This document shows positions 49,062 to 58,999 of a stretch of DNA of 64,000 nucleotides, one piece after another (positions within the stretch are counted from its first letter, which is position 1; each line of letters opens with the position of its first letter). Both the position numbers and the translations under genes were made by a program. Origin of the DNA: Trichomonas vaginalis G3 (taxonomy: Eukaryota; Parabasalia; Trichomonadida; Trichomonadidae); NCBI RefSeq assembly GCF_026262505.1, contig NC_067206.1, positions 17,815,319 to 17,879,318 on the forward strand. Reading direction: 5' to 3'. Below the pieces are notes generated by a model. The model made no database searches. It saw only the letters and a list, made by a program, of their open reading frames with translations, and was not told where the DNA came from.

Positions 49062-52000
49062 TTACTTCTTTACTTTTCTAATCTTTCTATTTTTCTTGTG
49101 ATGTTTCTTCACTACTGTTCCATCAGTCTTAACTAACTTAGCTGATTCAAATGCAACTCTTCCGCCTTGTCTTTGCAAAGTTGGTGAAACCCAGTTAGGT
49201 TTAACATTGTTTGTAGGAACTTCTTCATCATTATCTGGGTATTCTTGTTTGTCACCACCCGTACCATCGCCATAGAATGATTTGTATGCACGATCATAAA
49301 CATCAACAGCTCTACTTGCAACATTTGTTGCTCTATCAACAAAGTTAACGAAGTTATTGATTCTTTGACCAATTCCTATCTTCTTCACTTTCTTCTTCTT
49401 ATCATCTTTCTTCTTATCATCACTTGATGTAACCTTTGGAGGTGTACCGTCACCAAAGATTTCAATGGTATGCTTAACAATATCAGGATTATGATCCACG
49501 TTTCCAGCAATTGCTTCATCAATATCTGGTCTTGGAGTTGATATGCCTCCTCTTGGTTCAATAGATATTGAAGGAACAGGATTGTTTTGATGTGTTAGAA
49601 GACCTGTTCCTTGAACATTCTTAACTGGTGGAGGACCAGATACTGATGGTGCTAATTGTTTCACAGCTGTTGATTTAATTGTAGTTGTCGGGAACTTGTA
49701 TTCTTCTAGAGACATTTGTCTTTTAGGCTCGGGTTTAATTACTGGTTGGTTTGTGTCAGCAACAGCAGTTTCACTGTTCTTTGGTGGAATGATCGAAGAT
49801 CTTGGGAACTTGTATTCTTCTAAAGACATTTGTCTTTGTTTCATCCATTTTGCCTCATATTTTGGCTTCTTTGGAGGGAACATCCAGTTATAAACTCCTT
49901 TAGTAATATCCCAAACCCTATCTTTAAAAGGTTTATTCATAGGACCAATGAATGGACCTGCTGTCAATGGCATTGCCTTTTCTTTCGGTGGAGGAATGTA
50001 TGGAGAACGTGGGAACTGATATTCTACAATCGCTTTTGGTCTCAGCGGTTTGTCAACAACTGGATTACCAAGATCAAATAAAGCACTGGGTTTTTCCGTC
50101 CTTGTAAATAATTTGTTAAAAGTATACTGAGTTATTTCCCAAGCCTTCTCTCTTAAAGTTTGTTGTCGAGGACCGATAAATGGTCCGGCTGTCAATGGCA
50201 TTGCCTTTTCTTTCGGTGGAGGAATGTATGGAGAACGTGGGAACTGATATTCTACAACAGCTTTTTGTCTCAGTGGTTTGTCAACAACTGGATTACCAAC
50301 GTCTAATAAAGCAGTAGGTTTTCTCGCAAACAATTTGTTATAAATTCCACTAGCAAATGTTCCAAACTTATGTATAAAAGGTTCTGGTTGAGGACCAATG
50401 AAAGGAGCTTTCTCTGTCTTTTCAGTTGACGTTTCATTTTTAGATGGCTTCTGATGAATAATTATGTCTGTTCTGTTCCTTGGATCATTCGTCCATATTG
50501 AGATATTTACTGTATTGTTACGACGTACAGTTAAATTACGTTCATCATCATTTTCGCGAGATGATGGAGACCTCTTCATAATGTCTATGACGTTCCTTTT
50601 GGTTTTATCAAGAGGATTAGTGTGATTCTTATATGTCACACCAGGCTTTTCAGGTACTGGTGGTGAAGGTTTTTGTTTAAATTCTTCCCACTTTGTTGCA
50701 TTATAGTTTGGTTCTTCTAAAAGAAGTCTTTTGTAGTCTTTTATTCCTGTTGCTCTAATTTTTTCAGGATATGGCATCCTAAATGCTTCATTGAATCTAC
50801 TCTCACCACTCATATCTTCTATGTTAGTTAACTTATGGAAACAACGTACTAAAGGTTGTGGTATATTCTTTGTTTTATCAACAAGTTTGTTATAAGCTTG
50901 TGTATAAGCCTTAAAGTTTGGTGTTGTCTTTTTCTTAGTATAATCAATGAGTCTTCCACGTGCATCATCAATGTCTTTGTCTAATTCTGCAAGATATGTT
51001 CCTTTTATCTTTCCTAGTGATTTCATGTATTGTGAATGAAGCTCATTCCAGACTCGTGCATTATCACTCTTTTTCTTTTCACTTGCACGACCTTTATCTC
51101 TTGAGAAATAATGATCAACACCTCCTTCATGAATTTGTGATGCAATTGAACCGAGACTGCTGTTTGGATTTCTTAACATTGATGTAAGTACTGAAGGATT
51201 CATTGGAGCTAAGAAATTTCTCTTAACCCATTCTCTATCAATGTCTTCATTGTCCTTTAAATGAACTTTCTCACTATATGTGTGAAAGTATGGATCTTTA
51301 AGGGATTTAATTGCTTTCTTAATGGTTTCATTATATCTACCTTTTCCTTGTTTTTCCAACAACTTACTTTCTTCAATGATTGCCATTTGTTTTAATGTCA
51401 TTGGACTTAAAACATCATGAGATACTTTCTGTGCATACTCTTTATCTTTCTTTGACTTTTTTCTTATACTTCGTCCATGCTCATCATTAGAATATAGCTC
51501 GAACTTATTCCAAGCAACTTTTTCAGCATTATCTAGAGCTTCTTTACTCAAATCTAAGTCTTTTGTTGATTCTTTGAACCATTTATCGAACTCTAATAGG
51601 GTAACTGGTGCTGATTCCTCTTTTACTTCGTCTAGAGCAAAATCTTCTGGATAATCTGATATATCATTAATCATCACTTTTCGTAGAATATCGTTGGTAG
51701 GTCGCTTATGATTTAATAGCTTATGAATTGCCATATGTTTGAAAAATCCATTAAGTTCGGGTCTACCTTCATTTTTTGGGTCACGATCAAGTCCAAAAAA
51801 TGAACCCATCAATTTATTCTCATTCCTATAAAATTTTGCAAGATTTAATATATTTCTATTGTCATTGTATTTATTTAATGCATCACTTGTTTTATCATCC
51901 TGCTTAATTGATTTGCCAAGATTTGTGTTTTCATGCTTTTTATGAAGCTTATTGAGCGATTTTTCAAGATATGACACAACTTCATTGAAATGCTCTTTAA

Positions 52001-52538
52001 AGTCTTTCTTTTTTATTGGTTGTATTGGTTTCAAACTCCTTTCATAAACATCATGATATTTCTTATCATAATATGCGTTATCGAATTTATGCCAGTGAAG
52101 TGGATGTTGTTTATTCACGTCAGACCTATACTTCACAATGCTCATAGGAAAACCAGTCCATTCTTTTAGATGTTCAACTAATTCTTGCACTTCAGGCTTT
52201 CTACTCTCTGGATTAGTATAAAACTTAAGGAACCAGTCATTTATTTTACCTTTCATGACTTTACTTATTTCTTTTGGGTTTTCTACATGACCAAGCCATT
52301 GCATAAACCTAGAAAACTGAACTCCAATTCTAATTAAATCTTTCATGTCTTTGTCCTTGACTTTATCAAAATAAGGCTTAACGATATGGATCTTTAATGT
52401 TCCATCAGCATCATATAATGCCTGAGCCATATGTTTAATGTTTTCTTCCAAACTCATCCCTGGAAAAATTTTGTTCTTTTCTGTCATACTGTCTTTCACA
52501 AGGCTGTAAAAGTCATCATATGTGTATTCTTCACTCAT
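49062..52538 (-). CDS. Large repeat-containing protein, element C
   Basis: 1158 residues, the longest frame in the window and whole. Residues 1-~640 are helical and charged with no recognised domain. Residues ~700-960 hold two long tandem repeats (~88 residues; GNPVVDKPLR, VEYQFPRSPYIPPPKEKAM, TAGPFIGP) and two shorter decayed ones (QMSLEEYKFP). The C-terminus has a Lys-rich stretch, a helical segment, DGTGGDK and a basic end (KKHHKKNRKIRKVKK). Place next to the TGGSNW protein and ATPase suggests a virion or internal polyprotein-like structural protein (inference). No counterpart in Maverick B. Confidence 0.6.
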   Translation of the reverse strand: MSEEYTYDDFYSLVKDSMTEKNKIFPGMSLEENIKHMAQALYDADGTLKIHIVKPYFDKVKDKDMKDLIRIGVQFSRFMQWLGHVENPKEISKVMKGKINDWFLKFYTNPESRKPEVQELVEHLKEWTGFPMSIVKYRSDVNKQHPLHWHKFDNAYYDKKYHDVYERSLKPIQPIKKKDFKEHFNEVVSYLEKSLNKLHKKHENTNLGKSIKQDDKTSDALNKYNDNRNILNLAKFYRNENKLMGSFFGLDRDPKNEGRPELNGFFKHMAIHKLLNHKRPTNDILRKVMINDISDYPEDFALDEVKEESAPVTLLEFDKWFKESTKDLDLSKEALDNAEKVAWNKFELYSNDEHGRSIRKKSKKDKEYAQKVSHDVLSPMTLKQMAIIEESKLLEKQGKGRYNETIKKAIKSLKDPYFHTYSEKVHLKDNEDIDREWVKRNFLAPMNPSVLTSMLRNPNSSLGSIASQIHEGGVDHYFSRDKGRASEKKKSDNARVWNELHSQYMKSLGKIKGTYLAELDKDIDDARGRLIDYTKKKTTPNFKAYTQAYNKLVDKTKNIPQPLVRCFHKLTNIEDMSGESRFNEAFRMPYPEKIRATGIKDYKRLLLEEPNYNATKWEEFKQKPSPPVPEKPGVTYKNHTNPLDKTKRNVIDIMKRSPSSRENDDERNLTVRRNNTVNISIWTNDPRNRTDIIIHQKPSKNETSTEKTEKAPFIGPQPEPFIHKFGTFASGIYNKLFARKPTALLDVGNPVVDKPLRQKAVVEYQFPRSPYIPPPKEKAMPLTAGPFIGPRQQTLREKAWEITQYTFNKLFTRTEKPSALFDLGNPVVDKPLRPKAIVEYQFPRSPYIPPPKEKAMPLTAGPFIGPMNKPFKDRVWDITKGVYNWMFPPKKPKYEAKWMKQRQMSLEEYKFPRSSIIPPKNSETAVADTNQPVIKPEPKRQMSLEEYKFPTTTIKSTAVKQLAPSVSGPPPVKNVQGTGLLTHQNNPVPSISIEPRGGISTPRPDIDEAIAGNVDHNPDIVKHTIEIFGDGTPPKVTSSDDKKKDDKKKKVKKIGIGQRINNFVNFVDRATNVASRAVDVYDRAYKSFYGDGTGGDKQEYPDNDEEVPTNNVKPNWVSPTLQRQGGRVAFESAKLVKTDGTVVKKHHKKNRKIRKVKK

Positions 52539-52560
52539 TTACTATCACATAAAATAAGCA

Positions 52561-53022
52561 TTATGTACGTATTATTCCTTCCTTAGGGTTCAAATGGTCA
52601 ATCCAAGGCATATCACTCAATATTCTAACACGACCCATTAGAGGTTTGTTTGTTCTCCAATTTGAACCTCCTGTATAAGCTCTGTATGCATTATTGTCAA
52701 CATACCTTTGAGGATCATCATCTTTTATAATCGCTCCAGTAAGACCCTTGTTAAAACTCTTCATTGCCTTTGTAATGAAGTTATCTCTACCTAATAAGTT
52801 CTCTGCAAGCTTTTGACCTGCATTACCAACATTCATTGAAATCCTACCAATTCTTTCATCAAGTACATTACCTACTGAAGCTAATTTACCAAGTGTTTCT
52901 GCTGGTTTATCACCGTAATTCTTCATGATTTGGTGTGTAAGATCTGTTGTTCTTGCTTTGATATCGCTGAAGCCTCTTCTAATAGCTCCCCAACCTTTAC
53001 TTACATATTCTCGCCAATTCAT
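52561..53022 (-). CDS. Basic virion protein candidate, element C
   Basis: 153 residues, amphipathic helices, with YTGGSNWRTNKPL near residue 115. The TGGSNW motif is shared with the 170-residue protein of Maverick B (35181-35693), likewise near the ATPase. Possibly a protease-processed internal virion protein; not proven. Confidence 0.5.
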   Translation of the reverse strand: MNWREYVSKGWGAIRRGFSDIKARTTDLTHQIMKNYGDKPAETLGKLASVGNVLDERIGRISMNVGNAGQKLAENLLGRDNFITKAMKSFNKGLTGAIIKDDDPQRYVDNNAYRAYTGGSNWRTNKPLMGRVRILSDMPWIDHLNPKEGIIRT

Positions 53023-53032
53023 TTATAACGAA

Positions 53033-53184
53033 CTAAAATAGCGCCATTTTCTGTTGTTCTATTTCTTTAAAGTCCACTTTTCTTGCAACGATATGAACTT
53101 CCATGTATGACCTAGGTGTTGGTAATTCTTTATATTTCTCCCATAATTCTTCCCAATCTTCTGTTGCACCTGATTGTTCATGTT
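53033..53184 (-). pseudogene. Packaging ATPase piece (3' end), element C
   Basis: Encodes EQSGATEDWEELWEKYKELP and PRSYMEVHIVARKVDF, which align with the C-terminus of the Maverick B ATPase (KQSGITLPFEEIWEAYKSL, PRSYLEIHIM). The gene is cut here by foldback element M1. Confidence 0.65.
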
Positions 53185-54014
53185 GTAAACAGAAATTCAT
53201 CAAAAGTGACAGCTCTCAATTTTTTGACATTTGTAAATTCTAAATTGAATGAGAAAAATGAAATAATACTAAGCATAATACAATATTCTAGATTTAATTA
53301 TAATTAGGAAAAGTTAGTTTTGAGAGTACTTTTCATAGGCATATAGAATGAAATCTTCTGAAAAATAATATCACATAAACTCATATTATTTTCTAATATA
53401 TAACTATTTTATATAAAAATCAAATTCAATGATCTTAAAAGCGAAGGATAAACCTCAAAATTTACGATATAATGAGTGGGAATCTAATGCTTATCTATCA
53501 TAAAACCATATGAAATATTAATTTTTGCTTACGCCTAATTTTTGACGACAATTAGCAAGAAGAATTGCATGATAAATAAAAACATTTAATCAAAGTCAAT
53601 TTTATTTTTCATATTCAAATGGACTGAGTGTTAACATTTAACATTTTTTGCTAATTGTCGTCAAAAATTAGGCGTAAAGCAAAAATTGATATTTCATATG
53701 GTTTTATGATAGATAAGCATTATATTCCCACTCATTATATTCGTAAATTTTGAGGTTTATCCTTCGCTTTTAAGATCATTGAATTTGATTTTTAGATAAA
53801 ATAGTTATATATTAGAAAATAATATGAGTTTATGTGATATTATTTTTCAGAAGATTTTGTGTTCTTCTTCAAAATTTTATTTTTTTATTAAAAAGAATCT
53901 TTACAAAATATACATTTACTTTAATTAATATTTAAAAACGTGCTCTATCAAAAGTTCCAAAAATTCAATATTTTAGCTTTTCTGAGGTGTCACTTTTGAT
54001 GAATTTCTGTTTAC
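53185..54014. mobile_element. Foldback element M1
   Basis: 830 bp with 26-base inverted ends (GTAAACAGAAATTCATCAAA then AGTGAC). The interior is mostly one long palindrome: about 53370-53560 pairs with about 53650-53870. One inner arm is shorter than in M2, so M1 is a one-arm deletion form. No coding sequence. Inserted in the ATPase gene of element C. Confidence 0.75.
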
Positions 54015-54066
54015 AACATTCAATCATTGTTTGCAAGTCTCTCATTGAATTGTTATATACGAAAAC
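54015..54066 (-). pseudogene. Packaging ATPase piece (internal), element C
   Basis: About 50 bases encoding FVYNNSMRDLQTMIE, ATPase-like sequence left between M1 and element N. Confidence 0.45.
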
Positions 54067-54160
54067 GATAAAAACGGTTTGACAGAAAAGTGACAACGTT
54101 ACGTGTCAAAAATAGAAAAGTGACATTTTATTCGTAATATTAAAATGAATCATCATAATC

Positions 54161-55176
54161 TTATTCATAAGGGTCTTCATAATCTTCTTGATATTCTTCT
54201 TCATAATTTATTTCGTATTCTTCTTCTTCATTACTATCTTCTTCTATTTCAACCGGATTCGCCTTATTTTCTTCTTCTTCAACTTCCTCGTCTTCTTTTT
54301 CCCATTCATCTTCTTCGATTCCTTGGAGCTCTGGCATCTCATTGGTCATAAGTGAACCTGGAAGAAAATCTTGAGAGACTCCATCCACAATCCATTTTGC
54401 TGGCATTCCCCTCTTCCAAATTGGAAGTTTCTTCCACATTTCAGATGGGTTATAGTGAATTTGTTTTCGATTCACATAATGAGTTGGTAATGCTAGATGA
54501 GGTTTAGCATTATAGTACTCAACCCATTTTTGAATCTTTGCCCATGACAACTCTCTGCTCTCTATGTTAGGCCACAAGCGCTCGATTTTCCCATTTTGGT
54601 ATGGGCAATGGGGGACAATATATACATTATTGATCCCCCGAACCCTCATAGCCTTTAGGAACTCGCCTTTATTCTCGCCGCCATTATCGGACCAAATTGT
54701 ATGTGGTGGTCCATATCGGGCTATTGCTCTCTTAATTGCTTTCACTGTTTGGCTAGCATATTTTGACGAAAGATGCTGCCATTCTATGATGAGCCTTGTG
54801 CAGTCATCAATCACAGCATAAAGAATCTGACTTCTCTTTTTGCCAAGAAAGTGGATATCAACGTGCCATATTTGGTTAGGAAAGGGAGCTAAGTATCTTG
54901 TCTTTCCCCTTGGACGTGCCAAGCCTAGCTCTCTAAAAGCTCTTTCTACCATATGTCTTGAGGGGGATGTGGAAGAGGGTTTGTAAGATATTTAATGTTC
55001 CTCAGCTCAGATGGAAATGATAATGGAGACTCTTCAATCATAAGTCCGGAAGGAATTGTGGAAGAAATTTGATTCAGGGGCTTAAAACATTCAATAGCGG
55101 AGAACCATGCTTGGGTAGGCGTTGGCTGTGGAACAATACCCGTCTTCATGTCCAAAAATGCCTCAAAATGAGATTT
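54161..55176 (-). pseudogene. rve-type integrase/transposase of N, catalytic part (D,D34E)
   Basis: Catalytic block: QIWHVDIHFLG, AVIDDCTRLIIEW, WSDNGGENKGEF and QNGKIERLWP, with 34 residues between second Asp and Glu. Ends in a long Glu-rich acidic tail. The upstream part (54946-55176) holds PLNQISSTIPSGLMIEESPL and is in a shifted frame relative to the core. Element K begins at 55177, and the N-terminal part of the gene lies beyond K at 60868-61867. Confidence 0.7.
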
Positions 55177-55593
55177 TGTTGCATGCTAAGTTCGGTCAAT
55201 GATAGGAATTGAGGGGAAATTAATCGTCGAGGATGTACGATTATGTAAAGTAAAAAATGTTGTGGGATTTTTAATATTGTATATAATTTTATAATAAAAT
55301 TTTTGTGAGACATTTTAAGAAGCACATATAATTTTTTGAATTTAAAAATTAAAGTAGTGTTGAATGAATTTATTGATTAATTTAATACGGATATTTCTCA
55401 AAATTAATCAAAAATAGGTTTTCAGAGAACTTTTGAGATATCTTTTCAAAATGTCTTTTTGAAAATATATAAGTATTATATCAAATTGAAAAAAAGGTAT
55501 TTATCAAAATTCTAAATTCTTAATAAAAAATAACTTTTCAGAGGATTGTGATTTTGAAAGCATGAGTAATAAGCAAAAAATATCTACGATTTT

Positions 55594-56281
55594 AAGGAGG
55601 GAATTGTTCCTTATGAGGTATACATTATAACTATATACCTCATAATGAACAATTCCCTCTTGATAGCTGGGAAACTTTCTCTGAATAACTTATCATTTGG
55701 AGAAAGTTTCCCAGCTATCTATTAGAAACTAAAGGCTGTGAGGCACTAATATATAATCAGTGCCTCATTTTCTTTAATTTCTTATTAAAAACGAGAAAAC
55801 TTGTTCGAAATGATAAACAATTTCGAACAAGTTTTCTCGTTTTAAGGAGGGAATTGTTCCTTATGAGGTATACAGTATGAATATATACCTCATAAGGAAC
55901 AATTCTTTCTTTAAATGGGAGAAACTTTGTCCGAATGTTAAACTATTCGGACAAAGTTTCTCCCATTTGTAGTGGAGATGGAAGGCTTTGGGGTATATTA
56001 TATTAATATGTACCCCAAAGCCTTCCATCTCCACTTGAAAGTTCCAAAACTTTGGGTTAATGTCTTGCAATTAACCCAAAGTTTTGGAACTTTCTAGAAG
56101 GAATTGCAGGGTAAGAGGTATATATTCATACTATGTACCTCTTACCCTGCAATTCCTTCTTAAAATGGGAGAAACTTTGTCCGAATGTTAAACTATTCGG
56201 ACAAAGTTTCTCCCATTTGTAGTGGAGATGGAAGGCTTTGAGGTATATTATATTAATATGTACCCCAAAGCCTTCCATCTT
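55594..56281. repeat. Eleven-unit alternating hairpin array of K
   Basis: Order by eye: beta, alpha, beta, alpha, beta, alpha, beta, alpha, beta, alpha, beta. Alpha arms carry an AAACTTTG/AAACTTG core (GGGAGAAACTTTGTCCGAAT, CCAAAACTTTGGGTTAAT, AACGAGAAAACTTGTTCG). Beta arms carry GAGGTA or GGGGTA near the loop (CCTTATGAGGTATA, GGGTAAGAGGTATATA, GGCTTTGGGGTATATT). The last alpha-beta pair repeats an earlier pair (55916-56034 and 56165-56281). Stems of ~20-27 bp, loops ~8-14. On the 3' side of the integrase gene. Confidence 0.9.
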
Positions 56282-56358
56282 TATTGTACAATTTAAAAAT
56301 TCAGGAAAAATGTAATAAGATTTTTATAAAAATTAAGCGTTTATTCGTAATTGTGTAT

Positions 56359-57333
56359 TCAATGGTTCGGTATTTCTTTGATTTCGAAGTGTCCATCAAT
56401 CATAACTCTCCAAAATGGCGTTTCACCCTGTTTCCAATGTGGTGTCTCATTGTAACACTCTTCTGGAGTCATGGGGCGAAAACCCTTTTTGGGAAGGGTT
56501 TTATGTGGTACTGAGTTGTAATTTTTCCTGAATTTATCAAGAAATTCTTGAATTTGTTTTGCATTTGAAGACCGGCCGACATTTCTTTCAAGAGACGGCC
56601 AGAGCCTTTCAATCTTGCCGTTCTGGCGCGGCATATGGGGGAGAGTGTGGCGGATTTGAATGCTGTTTCGCATGAGCCAATTATAAAATTGGCCCATATT
56701 CTCTCCCCCGTTGTCGGACCAGAAACAAAATGGCTTTTGATATAAGCCAATCGTTTCTTCGGCAACTCTTGTTGTAGATTCGGAAGATTTATTTGGCAAA
56801 ATTTTTAAAGCCAACAAAAACCGAGATTTATCGTCTATTATACCATAAACAGGTAACCTCTGTGAACCGTATAAAAAATGAACATCTACATGCCATATGG
56901 TATCAGGTTTTGTTGCTTCATATGTCGTATAATATTTTTGAGGGGGCCTGTCACTTTTTGGTTCTTTGATCTCCAAAATACTGTAAATTCTTCTGAGTTT
57001 ATTGTAGGAAACTGAATAAACATTTTGATCCATGTTTAAACGCCAAAACATCTTTTGGATTCCGCACTTATATTCCTGAAATTTTTGGAGAACATATTGC
57101 AAATTTTCAGGAGTAATATCATCTGGTGCCGGACCAGGTTTAACGTTTGGGGGCGTTAAGTTTGCATTTGTGTATGCTGCTTTAAGTGTGTTTTTCGAAA
57201 TTGATCTAAATTCACACTTCATTTCATCCTCGTATGGAACTCGCTTACACGCAATTAAATAATTGAGTTCGCGAGATTCAGGTTTTTCGCGTGTTTGAAT
57301 TAACCACCAAGAAGGAATGGTTGGTCTACTCAT
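56359..57333 (-). CDS. rve-type integrase/transposase of K (D,D34E)
   Basis: 324 residues from the ATG at 57333 (MSRPTIPSWWLIQTREKPES); a longer in-frame start at 57363 is less likely, because an initiator-like TTCATTTTTATT lies just before 57333. The N-terminal ~150 residues are an HTH-type region. The core has TIWHVDVHFLYG, GIIDDKSRFLLA, WSDNGGENMGQF and QNGKIERLWP, with 34 residues between second Asp and Glu. The only integrase in the window outside the Mavericks with an open frame throughout, so K may have been active most recently in its class. Confidence 0.8.
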   Translation of the reverse strand: MSRPTIPSWWLIQTREKPESRELNYLIACKRVPYEDEMKCEFRSISKNTLKAAYTNANLTPPNVKPGPAPDDITPENLQYVLQKFQEYKCGIQKMFWRLNMDQNVYSVSYNKLRRIYSILEIKEPKSDRPPQKYYTTYEATKPDTIWHVDVHFLYGSQRLPVYGIIDDKSRFLLALKILPNKSSESTTRVAEETIGLYQKPFCFWSDNGGENMGQFYNWLMRNSIQIRHTLPHMPRQNGKIERLWPSLERNVGRSSNAKQIQEFLDKFRKNYNSVPHKTLPKKGFRPMTPEECYNETPHWKQGETPFWRVMIDGHFEIKEIPNH

Positions 57334-57379
57334 AATAAAAAATGAAAAGCCAAATTCTCTCAAAAAGTTAAGTAGTGTT

Positions 57380-58619
57380 GTAAACAGAAATTCATCAAAA
57401 GTGACACCTCAGAAAAGCTAAAATATTGAATTTTTGGAACTTTTGATAGAGCACGTTTTTAAATATTAATTAAAGTAAATGTATATTTTGTAAAGATTCT
57501 TTTTAATAAAAAAGTAAAATTTTGAAGAAGAACACAAAATCTTCTGAAAAATAATATCACATAAACTCATATTATTTTCTAATATATAACTATTTTATAT
57601 AAAATCAAATTCAATGATCTTAAAAGCGAAGGATAAACCTCAAAATTTACGAATATAATGAGTGGGAATATAATGCTTATCTATCATAAAACCATATGAA
57701 ATATCAATTTTTGCTTTACGCCTAATTTTTGACGACAACAGCAAAAAATGTTAAATGTTAACACTCAGTCCATTTGAATATGAAAAATAAAATTGACTTG
57801 ATTAAATGTTTTTATTTATCATGCAATTCTTTCTTGCGACCAAAGATTTGAATAAAAGTTCAAAAATAAGATAGCTTAAAAAATAATATACGGTAGTGTT
57901 TACTTATAGATGAATAGTATATAAATTCTATTAAAATGGATTTGATCCAAAAAAATATAAAACCAAAAATAATTGTTATAATTTAAATGAAGAAGTAATT
58001 TAAAACGATTTTATTTATGATCAAATTTTATATATTTTTTTGGATCAAATCCATTTTAATAGAATTTATATACTATTCATCTATTAGTAAACACTACCGT
58101 ATATTATTTTTTAAGCTATCTTATTTTTTGAACTTTTATTCAAATCTTTGGTCGCAAGAAGAATTGCATGATAAATAAAAACATTTAATCAAAGTCAATT
58201 TATTTTTCATATTCAAATGGACTGAGTGTTAACATTTAACATTTTTTGCTAATTGTCGTCAAAATTAGGCGTAAAGCAAAAATTGATATTTCATATGGTT
58301 TTATGATAGATAGCATTATATTCCCACTCATTATATTCGTAAATTTTGAGGTTTATCATTCGCTTTTAAGATCATTGAATTTGATTTTTATATAAAATAG
58401 TTATATATTAGAAAATAATATGAGTTTATGTGATATTATTTTTCAGAAGATTTCATTCTATATGCCTATGAAAAGTACTCTCAAAACTAACCCTTTCCTA
58501 ATTATAATTAAATCTAGAATATTGTATTATGCTTAGTATTATTTCATTTTTCTCATTCAATTTAGAATTTACAAATGTCAAAAAATTGAGAGCTGTCACT
58601 TTTGATGAATTTCTGTTTA
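57380..58619. mobile_element. Foldback element M2 (full palindrome)
   Basis: 1240 bp, same inverted ends as M1. The outer ~150 bases differ on the two sides (CCTCAGAAAAGC type at left, GAGAGCTGTCAC type at right); inside these, arms of about 450 bases pair to the centre. The central 57836-58158 is a nested palindrome with its own ends CGACCAAAGATTTGAATAAA. No coding sequence. Lies just upstream of the K integrase start. Confidence 0.8.
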
Positions 58620-58794
58620 TTACAAGTAGGACCAATTTTTTATAAAAAAATCCAATTCCATTATGAATGTTAATTAATTTATATAATTATTGAATAAAAT
58701 TTTTTCTTTGAGATTATGAAAAGTTCTTTGAAAAGTTATTTTTTCTCATTTTTAAATATTGTATTAGCCTATTTATAATCCAAATTAAATTGTT
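58620..58794. other. K sequence between M2 and M3
   Basis: AT-rich, no frame. Resembles the gene-free terminal regions of K-family elements. Confidence 0.35.
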
Positions 58795-58999
58795 GTAAAC
58801 AGAAATTCATCAAAAGTGACACCTCAGAAAAGCTAAAATATTGAATTTTTGGAACTTTTGATAGAGCACGTTTTTAAATATTAATTAAAGTAAATGTATA
58901 TTTTGTAAAGATTCTTTTTAATAAAAAAATAAAATTTTGAAGAAGAACACAAAATCTTCTGAAAAATAATATCACATAAACTCATATTATTTTCTAATA

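Larger units (their letters stand above)
44034..53184. mobile_element. Divergent Maverick-like element C (main block)
   Basis: Carries homologues of five Maverick B genes (89-, 204-, 134- and 78-residue proteins, integrase), a possible distant relative of its 170-residue protein, and the end of a packaging ATPase, in a different order. It adds genes absent from A and B: a Dam-type methyltransferase, a small membrane protein and a 1158-residue protein. No polymerase or major capsid gene is visible, and no terminal repeats. GATC is frequent (about 55 by eye). The left end is lost at element L. The right part is split by M1 and N, with a piece at 62856-62990. Broken; probably older than B. Confidence 0.75.

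Noticed and set aside
55594-56281. CRISPR-like array
   Set aside because: Units are palindromes of two alternating classes with different sequences, not identical direct repeats with unique spacers, and no cas genes are present.
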